64,000 bases of DNA, from contig JBKBKN010000004.1 of NCBI GenBank assembly GCA_046294625.1, forward strand, positions 62,001-126,000, in the 5' to 3' direction. The DNA comes from JBKBKN01 sp046294625. Lineage in GTDB: Bacteria > Bacteroidota > Bacteroidia > M30B66. Below, piece after piece: positions 46,501 through 53,593 of the stretch. A program made the position numbers and the translations under genes. Each line of letters begins with the position of its first letter. The stretch's first letter is position 1. Under the pieces are notes generated by a model. It had not been told where the DNA came from, made no database searches, and saw only the letters and a list, made by a program, of their open reading frames with translations.

Positions 46501-48153
46501 AATAGCATCGTTAGACCAAACAAAAGTATATGGTGTTGAGCCACCACTTACTGCGATGTTAATTTCACCTCTTGGATCGTTGCAAAGTGGCTGCACATCG
46601 CTCTCTAAAGTTATAGTAGGATTCTCACCGGGTGTAACATCAGTAGTTCCGGTATTCTGGCATTCTCCATCTGGAGATACATATTGAACAATATATGAAT
46701 TTCCCGCTACTAAATTTGAAATAACACCGGTCACAGCATTAATCGTTGCCCCGTCATTGGGTTCTGGATTGAATGAAAACACACCCCCTTCTGTAAAACC
46801 TTCAACTAAAATTGGGTTTAACTCCGTAATACCAGGACAAACTACGCCATATGAAAAATCTACAATGTCAGAAGGCTGCACAGTGATTGTAGTAGTATCG
46901 CGAACTTCACAGTTTGGTCCTTGAACAGTGTAGGTAATTGTGTATGTAGCATTAGGAAGGCTATTGGAAATCACTCCTGTATTTGCATCAACAACAGATC
47001 CATCTCCAGGATCGTTCAAAAAGGCAAAAACACCTCCTGATATCCAGTTGCTGCTCAAAACTGGCTCGTTTGATGTGGTTCCGCAATAAGGCTCATAAAA
47101 AAAGTTGATTTCTGGTCTTGGAACTGTTGTAACAGTAACCGCTCCGTTAGCTCCACCTAAGGTTATGCCACAATTGGTCGGGAAAGAATCGGTCAAACCT
47201 AAGACGGTATATGTACCGGGCTCGGTAACAAATACAACAGTTGAATCAGAAGCGCCGTCAAGAAAAAATACGTTCTGCTGACCGCCATCGCTGGAGTAAA
47301 TAATCTGATATGGATCAACACCCCCATCTACTAAGATTACCAAAGGTAAGGAATCACCTTCACAAATCGTTACTTCCGGATTTTGGGGTGTGGTTACGAT
47401 TAAGCCATTTTCGTCCAAATAAGACAGAAATGTAAATATCGGGGTATTTACTGTGATAGTTACAGGAACTGATGAACTAACACAGCCGTTAGCTCCTGTA
47501 ACTTGAGTGTAATAATTTCCTGATGAAACTACACCAAGAAAGGGCTGATTATTAATTCCGCCGGGAAACCACAAATTATTTACCGGACTGCTTGAAGTAA
47601 GAAAGGTAGATGCTGATCCAAAACAAAACTGCAAAGGGCCATTGACATTCACAGAAGGTATCGGCGGCGCTACTTGTGTTTGTATATTAATGCCTAAACC
47701 ATTATCAATTGTGGTGGCCGATGGAACCTGAGTAGAAATAACCCTGATGCGGTAATCGGTTCCGGGTGTTGCGGTTCCGGGTATCACCCCAAAAATGAAA
47801 CCTTCTATATCTGTACCGGATAAGCTAACGCTTCCAATGTCTGTAGGGATTGTGAAATCTCCTGTAGCATCAGACAATTGTGCCACGAAAGTATTTGGCG
47901 CAGGATAAATCCCTTGGGCTTCGAAATTTACCACCACTGTAGAGCTTCTGCAATATTGCCCAGCAGGTATTGGCTTGGTAATAATTACATTTCCTCCTAA
48001 AGGCTCATCTAAATTACCTTGAAACATTGCAAAAATCTCAGCAGTGCTTAGGGGTTCAAATGGTTTATCACCCAATGAAACAGCATTTGCTAAACTGCTT
48101 ATGAACAAAAAAAAGAGATATGTCAGACAAATTGAGTAAAAACTTCTTTTCAT
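40588..48153 (-). CDS. Giant SprB-like adhesin with T9SS type B (gliding-motility C-terminal) domain
   Basis: Exported 2521-residue surface protein. A signal peptide ends near residue 24 (LANAVS). Residues about 50-510 hold Ig-like and fibronectin-like domains. From about 520 to 1730 lie 16 tandem repeats of about 76 residues with the SprB-repeat pattern: C near the start, GSI, GGxxPF, W, LxAGxYxVTVTDAxGC. A 17th copy lies near 2360-2430. Residues about 1730-2350 are Ig-like domains (ICEGExVTLT type). The last 90 residues begin GFTPNGDGFND and include VYNRWGN, the gliding-motility-associated (type B) sorting domain. Probable role: adhesion or surface motility. It heads an operon with SprF-like and PorE-like genes. 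Confidence 0.93.
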   Translation of the reverse strand: MKRSFYSICLTYLFFLFISSLANAVSLGDKPFEPLSTAEIFAMFQGNLDEPLGGNVIITKPIPAGQYCRSSTVVVNFEAQGIYPAPNTFVAQLSDATGDFTIPTDIGSVSLSGTDIEGFIFGVIPGTATPGTDYRIRVISTQVPSATTIDNGLGINIQTQVAPPIPSVNVNGPLQFCFGSASTFLTSSSPVNNLWFPGGINNQPFLGVVSSGNYYTQVTGANGCVSSSVPVTITVNTPIFTFLSYLDENGLIVTTPQNPEVTICEGDSLPLVILVDGGVDPYQIIYSSDGGQQNVFFLDGASDSTVVFVTEPGTYTVLGLTDSFPTNCGITLGGANGAVTVTTVPRPEINFFYEPYCGTTSNEPVLSSNWISGGVFAFLNDPGDGSVVDANTGVISNSLPNATYTITYTVQGPNCEVRDTTTITVQPSDIVDFSYGVVCPGITELNPILVEGFTEGGVFSFNPEPNDGATINAVTGVISNLVAGNSYIVQYVSPDGECQNTGTTDVTPGENPTITLESDVQPLCNDPRGEINIAVSGGSTPYTFVWSNDAITQNISGLEAGSYTVTVTDATGCFSSETFTLENENEPSLTFDVTNAICSNLLGSITVNIIGGTPPFDIQWGANAGSAQTATVNDLPVGSYTVTVVDAAGCEVAGSQAIILEDGPQIENIIIDQTTCGNNDGSINFTITGGQPEFTIVWSNSATGLPLTGLEAGSYTVTITDENGCEISESFLIENENAFTLGVPEVIQPTCLEPQGGSIIVPNPVGGTPEFTFLWNDVLNTTTQNLTNVGGGTYKLIVTDAAGCIDSLEASINEVVPVEVQETVVNPDCGQENGSIALIVTGGTGSFTFSWSDGPTTSDRTELAVGSYQVTITDSGDETCLLTLNFDLQFENLPELEITSVNTACDVDTGSAFVNIIGGTPDFSILWEPGAITTANTGSILAPGSYTVTVTDAAGCIVTGSATVTNINVPEVSATVVNTSCGNNNGIIDLTITGGTEPFSIEWDNGFTTIDQFGLAPGDYSFVLTDAKNCVVEGSYTIEPSLAIEVSFVSQPSSCGVPTGSISVTLTNAVAPITSNWTKDDAPFASGTLTLNTLEAGTYVISGFDGAGCLFTETITIENADQPEIVLVASQQPGCGSEDGSLTIDVVNGSGNFTVLWENGSTDVTIGGLAAGCYAVDIQDENGCEASASFCLENSQAPELILEVSQPTCGAANGSINISFIGGQAPFDILWNTGSTDNPITDLGPGEYTVTVTDAGNCIAIASATLEDNGSAILVDVIAQNPSCGFDDGSITLIVSGGVEPYEIIWTGFPPEFNGPVLEEINAGLYEYTIVDAAGCELTGEFLLENEINFEITATVLPATCGLEDGEIDITIIGGSGAPLVSWFVVGESEPFAFDEDIEGLAAGLYRIVVFEKDGCVDSLDVAVGNVVDFEVTETIEAPSCGANTGSITLVIEGTTGPFTVSWNDPNNSTGLVLSNIPAGTYVATIADANDCVDILTFVVPEGPSDVEAEVFSTDASCGLCNGTAQINVTSGQGPFTIEWSNGLSGAQQNALCEGEYTVTITDINDCSTTVNVIIGGSPSVQIAATSTDNENCNESNGTATVTILSGTEPFSILWSNNETTATITGLADGVYTVTVTDANGCSADTSVTISNPNQPILEIISENPTCDDPASGSILISFSNATDPVVISLNGNPISDLNVTGLSAGIYLIELTDGANCEVSESVNLILDDAPSGEITINNNEICEGESATVTISLIGQAPFDFTYFDGITNVNVTGFNQNTFSFDVNPNTTTTYTLVSLVSQSNPSCEGNILIGQVTLTVNPNPEVPVITAEGELIICPGDEVILTSSVSDGIVWSPSGETTAVITVNTSGSYFVTVTNEFGCTAVSNTIDIEASPLPNVNAGADVTICQGSSTQLQASGADSYVWSPSIGLTGTIISNPIASPPVTTVYTVTGTNNCGVSVDTIVITVLPVVNSGLPGEISVCENETITLEAANVSGAIYSWGPASAIVGPNDEPSVIVSVSTNTSVFVTITNANSCEITDTVNVAVLPLPVAPIISAQSDTIFCEGGSVILTSTIGEGVTWSNGIENVLSILVTEPGAYTASVSDGTCTAFSNVINVSILDAPVATITPSGNQTICEGETVTLTAGEATSYQWTTPSATLNTQTITASEAGIYTLVVTNQAGCESEPVATTVSVVANPPQPTISLNGPTDLCEGDIVTLTSSATTNFTWIIDGTPSNLSTPSVSANTPGSYQVQVTNAAGCSSLSTIVNITVKLNPVPVITADSDTIVCGNDPINITLTANAGYVLYSWFPGGETSQSIVVTSPGTYFVTGTNQNGCQATGFINIIQSPTINATINSPLYNNGFNVSTIGGSDGSITTTVSGGIPEFTYAWSDNSSIVTSDRSNLPAGTYSVTITDAVGCSVELSITLTAPKGLVVPNGFTPNGDGFNDRFVVQGLEGYPSNSLTVYNRWGNIVFQQRGYANDWVGVNNNGENLPEGTYFIILEVDGFDTITGYVDLRR
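40870..46640 (-). repeat. Array of about 17 SprB-like coding repeats
   Basis: Sixteen contiguous units run from about 46620 down to about 42950, and a single further unit lies at about 41070-40870, just before the sorting domain. Each codes for about 76 residues and shares the motif VTVTDAxGC near its end. Copies are diverged at the DNA level, so the array is old and not a recent tandem expansion. It can still confuse assembly. Confidence 0.8.
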
Positions 48154-48178
48154 GTGGCTTTAGTGTTATGTCAATGGG

Positions 48179-48186
48179 CAAAAGTA
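48179..48186 (-). promoter_or_regulatory. Candidate -7 element of the giant adhesin operon
   Basis: TACTTTTG on the minus strand matches TAnnTTTG and lies 25 bases upstream of the adhesin ATG at 48153. No TTG was found at the expected -33 distance, so the call is tentative. Confidence 0.4.
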
Positions 48187-48307
48187 AATAGTTTATGTTG
48201 ATATAAAAAAATTAAATATGTTAGATTTTGCTTAATTCTTCATATTTTATTGTTTATAAATATCTGTTAACATTTACCAAACTGCCAAACCTTTAATCGT
48301 CTCACTG

Positions 48308-49630
48308 TCAATCACTTTTTACAAACTTCAATGCTCGGCGCATGTGCTTATTATTTAAAATTATGTAATAGACTCCCGATTGTAGAAATGAAACATCGAT
48401 TAAGGTACTTTGAAATCTTCTTAATTCGATGATAGATCTGGTGCATAAGTTGCCTTTTATGTCGTAGATAAACAGGTCAGCTTCACCATCAACATCGGCT
48501 GATGTGATGCTTAATTTGTCAGAAGCCGGATTAGGAAATAGGTTAAATGTTCCTACATGGGAAATTTCATTCAATCCGATCGGTGCATTGGTTGTATCCA
48601 CCAATTCTTGTCTAAAGTTTTCTATGCAGAACCGCATGGCATTTATCTGACCTCGCGAAAACATATTCATGCAAGACTCATCACTGTAATCCATGTAATT
48701 TTCTATCATATCCGGTAAATCTATCGGAGTATCCACACAAGTGTTGTTGGCATAATTGCATGTTTGCTGCGATGCGGCTGCTGCATTGGGTGTATCGTCT
48801 ATGCCATCATCTGCATCACAGCCATTTCCGCCACCTACACCTCCTCCATCGCCCCATATATGCCTAAGGCCTAAATAGTGTCCAACTTCATGGGTTGTAG
48901 TTCTTCCTTTAGAGACCGCCGAAAGACTTGGCGGCAATAATGGATTGTCACTACCAAACACCTGATTATGAATCACCACGCCATCAAATTGTGGCTGAGA
49001 TGCTGCAGATCCTGCCGGCCAATTGGGCGCCCCATCAGGTGGTGTGGCATACCCTAATATTAAAGGTGTTCCAAAAATAGAAAGATCGCCAACCCAGATG
49101 TTCAAATATCGGTTAGTAGGCCATGCATCTTTGCCTCCGGCAGAAGTTTGCTTAATATTATTGGTTACAACGGAGAGTGCAAAACTGGTGCTTGTCTGGG
49201 TTCTTGTAATTCCATTGGTAGGATTACCTTCCGGATCAATTCCTGCTAAATAAAACTCGATCCTGCTATCTGCTGCAACAGGCTTAAATACTTCGCGCGT
49301 TTCAGTAGTGTCCGGATTTTGCCTTCTAAAATCCTGATTCAAAATATTAATTTGATTCTGAATGATTGAATCATGAAGATTCGCATCTTCATTATTATAT
49401 AGTATATGTATAACAACCGGAATTCTGTAAACAGTTTCGTTGCCATCTTTTCGCACAGATGCCGATGAAATTTGTTCGAGTGTTTGGTTGATCCTTTTTG
49501 CGTAGCCGGGTTGCTGCAATTCCCGATGTAGAATATACTCTTGACTAGCACAACGAACATATTGTTGGGCGTGATTCAAACCAAAACAAAAAACTAGGAG
49601 AACGGAAAAAACTACAGTAAATTTTTGCAT
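48308..49630 (-). CDS. M43 (cytophagalysin-like) zinc metalloprotease with T9SS type A domain
   Basis: Secreted protease of 440 residues. The signal peptide ends near residue 21 (GLNHAQ). The pro/N-terminal part contains IPVVIHILYN near 70, typical for the family. The metzincin motif HEVGHYLGLRHIW near residue 250 supplies three zinc ligands and the catalytic Glu. A Cys-rich segment follows (GCDADDGIDDTPNA). The conserved ENYMDYSDESC with the Met-turn lies near 315. The last 75 residues form a type A sorting domain (NLFPNPASD, GVYYIILN). It is likely transported across the outer membrane by T9SS. It follows the desaturase gene by 52 bases. Confidence 0.93.
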   Translation of the reverse strand: MQKFTVVFSVLLVFCFGLNHAQQYVRCASQEYILHRELQQPGYAKRINQTLEQISSASVRKDGNETVYRIPVVIHILYNNEDANLHDSIIQNQINILNQDFRRQNPDTTETREVFKPVAADSRIEFYLAGIDPEGNPTNGITRTQTSTSFALSVVTNNIKQTSAGGKDAWPTNRYLNIWVGDLSIFGTPLILGYATPPDGAPNWPAGSAASQPQFDGVVIHNQVFGSDNPLLPPSLSAVSKGRTTTHEVGHYLGLRHIWGDGGGVGGGNGCDADDGIDDTPNAAAASQQTCNYANNTCVDTPIDLPDMIENYMDYSDESCMNMFSRGQINAMRFCIENFRQELVDTTNAPIGLNEISHVGTFNLFPNPASDKLSITSADVDGEADLFIYDIKGNLCTRSIIELRRFQSTLIDVSFLQSGVYYIILNNKHMRRALKFVKSD

Positions 49631-49682
49631 CTTTAAAACTTCATCGATGCAAATTAGTGTTTTTTATTTCAGAGAAAATAAT

Positions 49683-51161
49683 TTAGTGGAAAAACTTCTC
49701 CACTTCATTGGCCACCACTTGACCTGAAATGATCGATGGTGGTACACCGGGTCCTGGAACGGTCAGTTGACCTGCATAAAAAAGGTTTTTCACTTTCTTG
49801 CTTTTTAAAGAAGGTTTTAAAATGGCTGTTTGGTTAAGTGTGTTTGCAAGGCCATAAGCATTTCCTTTAAAGGCATGATAATCAGCAATAAAATCGCTAT
49901 GAGCGAAAGTTCGCATATAAACAATTTTAGAACGGATATCCTGTTGGCAATATTTCTCCATTCGATCCATTACTAAATTGAAATAGCGAATTCGAAGTTC
50001 TTCATCATCCCCATCCAGTCCGGTAGCTGCGGGAATCAATACAAACATGTTTTCCATTCCTTCGGGAGCGCCTGATGCATCTGTTTTGGTAGTAAGTGAA
50101 ACATAAAACAGGGGATCTTCTGGCCATCGGGGTTCCGTGTAGATTTCATGAGCATGCCGCTCAAAAGGCCTATCAAAAAATAAAGTATGGTGAGGAAGCT
50201 TGTTTACCGGCTCACTCAATCCAACATAATAAAGTAATGAAGATGGAGCCATTACCCTTTTTTCCCAATACTTTTCGGTGTAACTTCTTTTCTCCTTTGG
50301 CAACAAATTGGCTTCTGCATGGTGATAATCAGCGCCTGCAACTACTAAATCAGCGGTAAAATCCCCTTTGTGCGTTCTGACTTTTGTAATATTACCTAAA
50401 GCATCAAACTCGTAGCCTTTTACTTCGTGAGATAATTTAATCGTCACACCTTGACTTTCGGCAATTGAAACCATAGCTTCTACAATCCTATGCATTCCGC
50501 CAATGGGATACCATGTTCCTAATTTAATATCGGCATAATTCATTAAGCTGTATAGAGCAGGAGTGTTTTGAGGAGTTGCGCCAAGAAACAATACCGGAAA
50601 TTCGAGTAACTCAATCAAGCGCGGATGACTGGTGAATCGACGAATATGCTTCGACATACTTGTGAATACATCTAACTTGAACACACCGGTAATTAATTCG
50701 ATATCCAAAAATTCTGTAAGCGATCGGCTTGGTTTATAGACCAATTTGTTGATGCCGACTTCATATTTGTAAGCAGCTTCATCTAAAAAACTTTTGATTC
50801 GCTCTCCGGCACCTGGTTCAAATGCATCACACATTGCCATAAACTGCTGGAAATCAGCCGGTATATCAGTAGATTCATTCTCTGACCAAACTACTTTATA
50901 GGATGGATCAAGGCGTTTCAATTCATAAAAATCAGTAACAGATTTACCAAATAAGTTGAAATACCTTTCAAATACGTCGGGCATCCAATACCAACTGGGG
51001 CCCATATCAAAGGTGAAGCCTTCTGCACTAAACTTGCGAGCTCTTCCTCCTGCAATATCATTCTTTTCTAATATAGTGACCTTGAAGCCTTTTTTAGCCA
51101 AACATGCAGCTGCGGAAAGGCCTGCAAAACCTGCACCAATTACAATAATATGTTTATTCAT
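49683..51161 (-). CDS. crtI: Phytoene desaturase-like FAD oxidoreductase (CrtI family)
   Basis: FAD-dependent carotenoid desaturase-like enzyme of 492 residues. The N-terminal dinucleotide-binding motif VIGAGFAGLSAAACLAKKG is followed by EKNDIAGGRARKF and FDMGPSWYWMPDVF. The C-terminal motif AGQLTVPGPGVPPSIISGQV is the carotenoid-desaturase signature. The usual partner crtB is not in the window, so the substrate (phytoene or another carotenoid intermediate) is inferred from family only. Gene start at ATG 51161. Confidence 0.88.
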   Translation of the reverse strand: MNKHIIVIGAGFAGLSAAACLAKKGFKVTILEKNDIAGGRARKFSAEGFTFDMGPSWYWMPDVFERYFNLFGKSVTDFYELKRLDPSYKVVWSENESTDIPADFQQFMAMCDAFEPGAGERIKSFLDEAAYKYEVGINKLVYKPSRSLTEFLDIELITGVFKLDVFTSMSKHIRRFTSHPRLIELLEFPVLFLGATPQNTPALYSLMNYADIKLGTWYPIGGMHRIVEAMVSIAESQGVTIKLSHEVKGYEFDALGNITKVRTHKGDFTADLVVAGADYHHAEANLLPKEKRSYTEKYWEKRVMAPSSLLYYVGLSEPVNKLPHHTLFFDRPFERHAHEIYTEPRWPEDPLFYVSLTTKTDASGAPEGMENMFVLIPAATGLDGDDEELRIRYFNLVMDRMEKYCQQDIRSKIVYMRTFAHSDFIADYHAFKGNAYGLANTLNQTAILKPSLKSKKVKNLFYAGQLTVPGPGVPPSIISGQVVANEVEKFFH

Positions 51162-51458
51162 CTGAGTAGCTTAAGCCTGATTAAGCAAACATCAAAAGTG
51201 ATGCTTTGTTGAAGAAACACCATTTCATGTGTATATAATTTGGTTTTTAATAGGTCACATGGAATGTCCTGATATTCATCCCCGGTTGGTATGAGCTTAT
51301 TCTTATGGACATTTCATCTGTGAGTTATTTTATTTTTAGTGGCTCCGATAACTATCGGGGTGCTATGTCCGGCCTTCACGGGGGGAGAATTTCTTAGTAT
51401 GCATTTTCGTTTAGTTTGAGTTTGCTCTTAAGGACATTTCATGTGGTAATAAAAAAGA
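51162..51458. other. Intergenic region with repeated GGACATTTCATSTG motif
   Basis: No gene is seen. It holds related copies of one motif: CACATGGAATGTCC (51256-51269, inverted), GGACATTTCATCTG (51307-51320), GGACATTTCATGTG (51432-51445), and a shorter CATTTCATGTG at 51221. The 28-base stretches at 51293-51320 and 51418-51445 are imperfect direct repeats. The outer pair, with flanking A/T runs, reads as an imperfect 25-bp terminal inverted repeat (51244-51269 with 51432-51456). A short hairpin CCGAT-AACT-ATCGG lies at 51345-51358. Confidence 0.5.
51244..51456. repeat. Possible MITE-like element with imperfect terminal inverted repeats
   Basis: The ends TTTTTAATAGGTCACATGGA and, on the other strand, TTTTTTATTACCACATGAAA continue into a shared ATGTCC. 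The interior of about 160 bases is non-coding and contains a further internal copy of the motif. No transposase is present. A MITE or the remains of an insertion sequence are possible. This is inference from the repeat layout alone. Confidence 0.35.
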
Positions 51459-51485
51459 AAAGCCTCCAAAAAGCAGGCTCTACAA
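51459..51485 (-). terminator. Terminator downstream of the broken T9SS gene
   Basis: On the minus strand AGCCT ... AGGCT form a short stem around a T-rich loop, followed by TTTTCTTTTTT. It lies 16 bases after the stop of the sorting-domain fragment at 51501. Confidence 0.6.
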
Positions 51486-51500
51486 TAGGTTTAGATCAAA

Positions 51501-52742
51501 TTATTGTCTGATGACTTTGTAGCTTCTGGTAGTTTCTTTTGTACTGATTTGAATGATATACAAACCTTTAGAATATTTACCTAAGTCAAGTTGCTGACGG
51601 AAAGGTTTATCAGTTGCAACATTAAGACGTTCGCTGATCACTTTTTGACCCAAGTTGTTAAATACGCCTATTTCAACCATGTTGTCGCTCACGCCATTGA
51701 TAAATTCAAGTGTAAGGAAATCAGTGACTGGGTTAGGATAAATATTTTACACCTTAAGTGACGATTTGTGTTACCCCTTCGTTTTGAGCAAATCTTGCTG
51801 AGCTGCTCAGGCATCCCGGTTGAGTAACTACAACTCCGTCCACATCATAACCATCCTGATTGTTGCCGTTGCCAAAGTTAGCTGGGTTTGAAATATCGGT
51901 TATTCTGATGTATTGAATTGGCCCTTTGCCATTCAAGTCAAGAAAACCATCTAAACAAACTTCGCCGATTGTGAACCAATTTACTAAATCCAAAGAACCA
52001 TCAACTCTCGCTCTTTCAGGATATAAGTTGCAGGTTTGTGGACCAAATGATGTTTCTACAATTTCAAGGTCATTGCCCGGCTTGTCGAATATCACGCAAG
52101 AGAACCCAAGAGTTAATGAACCACCATATCCTAAAGAAACAAAGTTTAAGTTATCCACTCTTTGATGTGCACCTAAGGCTTTAGTTGCATCTTGTCTTTC
52201 AGCCAAAGGAGCCGGAGCATTCTTTCTTGGACCTGGGGCATATTCAACTACAAAAGTAGCATACTGACAATCGAGCGTCTGCAACACAGGGTCTGACTCA
52301 AATCCATTTAAACATTCCACACCATCCAGATCTTAACCATCGGCAATATGGCCTACATTAGCAAATGCGCCAATTGGAATTGTATCGATTAGTCTAATGT
52401 ACTGCGACCATTCAAGTCCGCCATTAGCGAAATCAAATTCTGTGTCTTGACAGCCGCCTCCGATAAATTTCCAGCTGCAGCCATCCTGAGAAGCAAATAC
52501 ATTAATCGACTCTGGGTACGTATTGCAATTTTGTGTCCATGGAGAGAAAGTTGTCTTCCATACTTTAATGTCATTACCATGTCCATTCTTAATAGGAAGG
52601 ATAAATTTGAGTGTAATCTGACCTCCGAAGCCTAAGGCTACAAAGTTTACATTCTCATCAGATGTGTTTGCGTCGCTACGCTCATGCTCGCCCAGCGCTT
52701 TTTCAGAATTTGCTCTTAACACCGGAATATCTTAGCCATTAG
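51501..52742 (-). pseudogene. 3' part of a decayed, split T9SS type A surface-protein gene
   Basis: Three pieces of one former reading frame. Piece one (to 52336) starts DIPVLRANSEKALGEHE and ends GHIADG at a TAA (52333-52335). Piece two runs from DLDGVECLNGFESDP to QIVT at about 51757. A net frameshift at about 51756 and a further TAA (51747-51749) precede piece three, NIYPNPVTDFLTLEFINGV to the end, a type A sorting domain. Pieces one and two are paralogous domains of about 180 residues (compare NFVALGFGGQITL with NFVSLGYGGSLTL). In the second copy the position of the 52333 stop reads GYD, so Tyr codon TAT has become TAA there. Another in-frame TAA lies at 52732-52734. No signal peptide remains on this side. 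The 5' part is at 55019-55240, beyond the R-M cassette. Confidence 0.85.
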
Positions 52743-52796
52743 TTGGGCGTCATTGTAAAGAAACCGCAGCCAGGACAGAGAATCAACATAAAATGC

Positions 52797-52804
52797 TAAC
52801 TTTG
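52797..52804 (+). promoter_or_regulatory. Candidate -7 element of the endonuclease gene
   Basis: TAACTTTG matches TAnnTTTG and lies 24 bases before the ATG at 52829. It is inside the cassette, so the endonuclease would not depend on an array promoter. No TTG is present at -33. Confidence 0.45.
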
Positions 52805-52828
52805 CTACTTTAAAAATGACACGATTTG

Positions 52829-53593
52829 ATGAAAAATAAATACGTAAACTTTATAACTGACGAACACTTGTTGACCTGTATAGGGAATCTCCACAATGCA
52901 TATTTGAAGACGAAAAACAACATCACAAAGAAAAACTTCTACTCAAACAAAGTTGACACAATCAAACTGACTTTCGACTCAAAATTCAATGACATTGACG
53001 AAGAAAAATTAATTCAATCAGAGATATTAAGACAGATCGACAAATCAATTAATAATTCAATCGGAACTTTTCACGAACAAATTTTGGGCGGAATAAAAGG
53101 ATTTGAAGCAGGAAACTTGAGCGGTTATGATATCAAAGCAACTGACAATACTCTATTTGCAGACATAAAAAACAAACACAACACAATGAATAGTAGTGCA
53201 GCCGAAGCACTCTTTCAGAAATTAAAACGATATGCAGACGATTACAAACAAGCAAAATGTTATTGGGTGCAAATCCTTGCAAAAGGTAGTTTTTGTGAAT
53301 TATGGAGCGGTGACATAAATGGGAAAGAATACAGTCATAGTAGAGTTTATAAAATTTCAGGAGACCAGTTTTATGCTTTACTATCAGGACAACAAGATGC
53401 AATGCTTCAATTATACAAAGCTCTTTCAAGTGCAATCAAAGACTATCTAAAATCAGTTGAAAAGACCGAAGAAATTGCTGAAAACTCTGCATTAGAAGAA
53501 ATTAAATCAGAAATTAAAACAAGCAAAAGAACTGTATTAGACCAAATTACTTTTGAGAATTACAGCTACTATCTTGGCTTTGACAAGTTGTAG
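52829..53593 (+). CDS. Type II restriction endonuclease, Eco47II/Sau96I-like (predicted GGNCC)
   Basis: Protein of 254 residues resembling the Eco47II family of type IIP endonucleases. Family-like segments are IKLTFDSKF near residue 47, ILRQIDKSINNSIGTFHEQI near 67, and the probable PD-(D/E)xK core SGYDIKATDNTLFADIKNKH near 97-116, where the Asp and DIK supply the metal site, followed by NTMNSSAAEALFQKL. Specificity GGNCC is inferred from family resemblance and from the Sau96I-like methyltransferase beside it. The ATG at 52829 is preferred over the TTG one codon earlier. Its 3' end overlaps the convergent methyltransferase by 25 bases. Lys, Asn and A+T usage is higher than in the neighbouring chromosome, in line with transfer. 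Confidence 0.83.
   Translation: MKNKYVNFITDEHLLTCIGNLHNAYLKTKNNITKKNFYSNKVDTIKLTFDSKFNDIDEEKLIQSEILRQIDKSINNSIGTFHEQILGGIKGFEAGNLSGYDIKATDNTLFADIKNKHNTMNSSAAEALFQKLKRYADDYKQAKCYWVQILAKGSFCELWSGDINGKEYSHSRVYKISGDQFYALLSGQQDAMLQLYKALSSAIKDYLKSVEKTEEIAENSALEEIKSEIKTSKRTVLDQITFENYSYYLGFDKL

Noticed and set aside
40870..46640. Regular repeats that could suggest a CRISPR array
   Set aside because: Units are about 230 bases, in frame, translated and diverged. There are no short identical repeats with unique spacers and no cas genes.
51747..52734. Recoding of TAA (three in-frame TAA codons where a residue is expected in the split gene)
   Set aside because: TAA is a normal stop for many genes in the window, and the same gene also has frameshifts, so decay is the simpler explanation.
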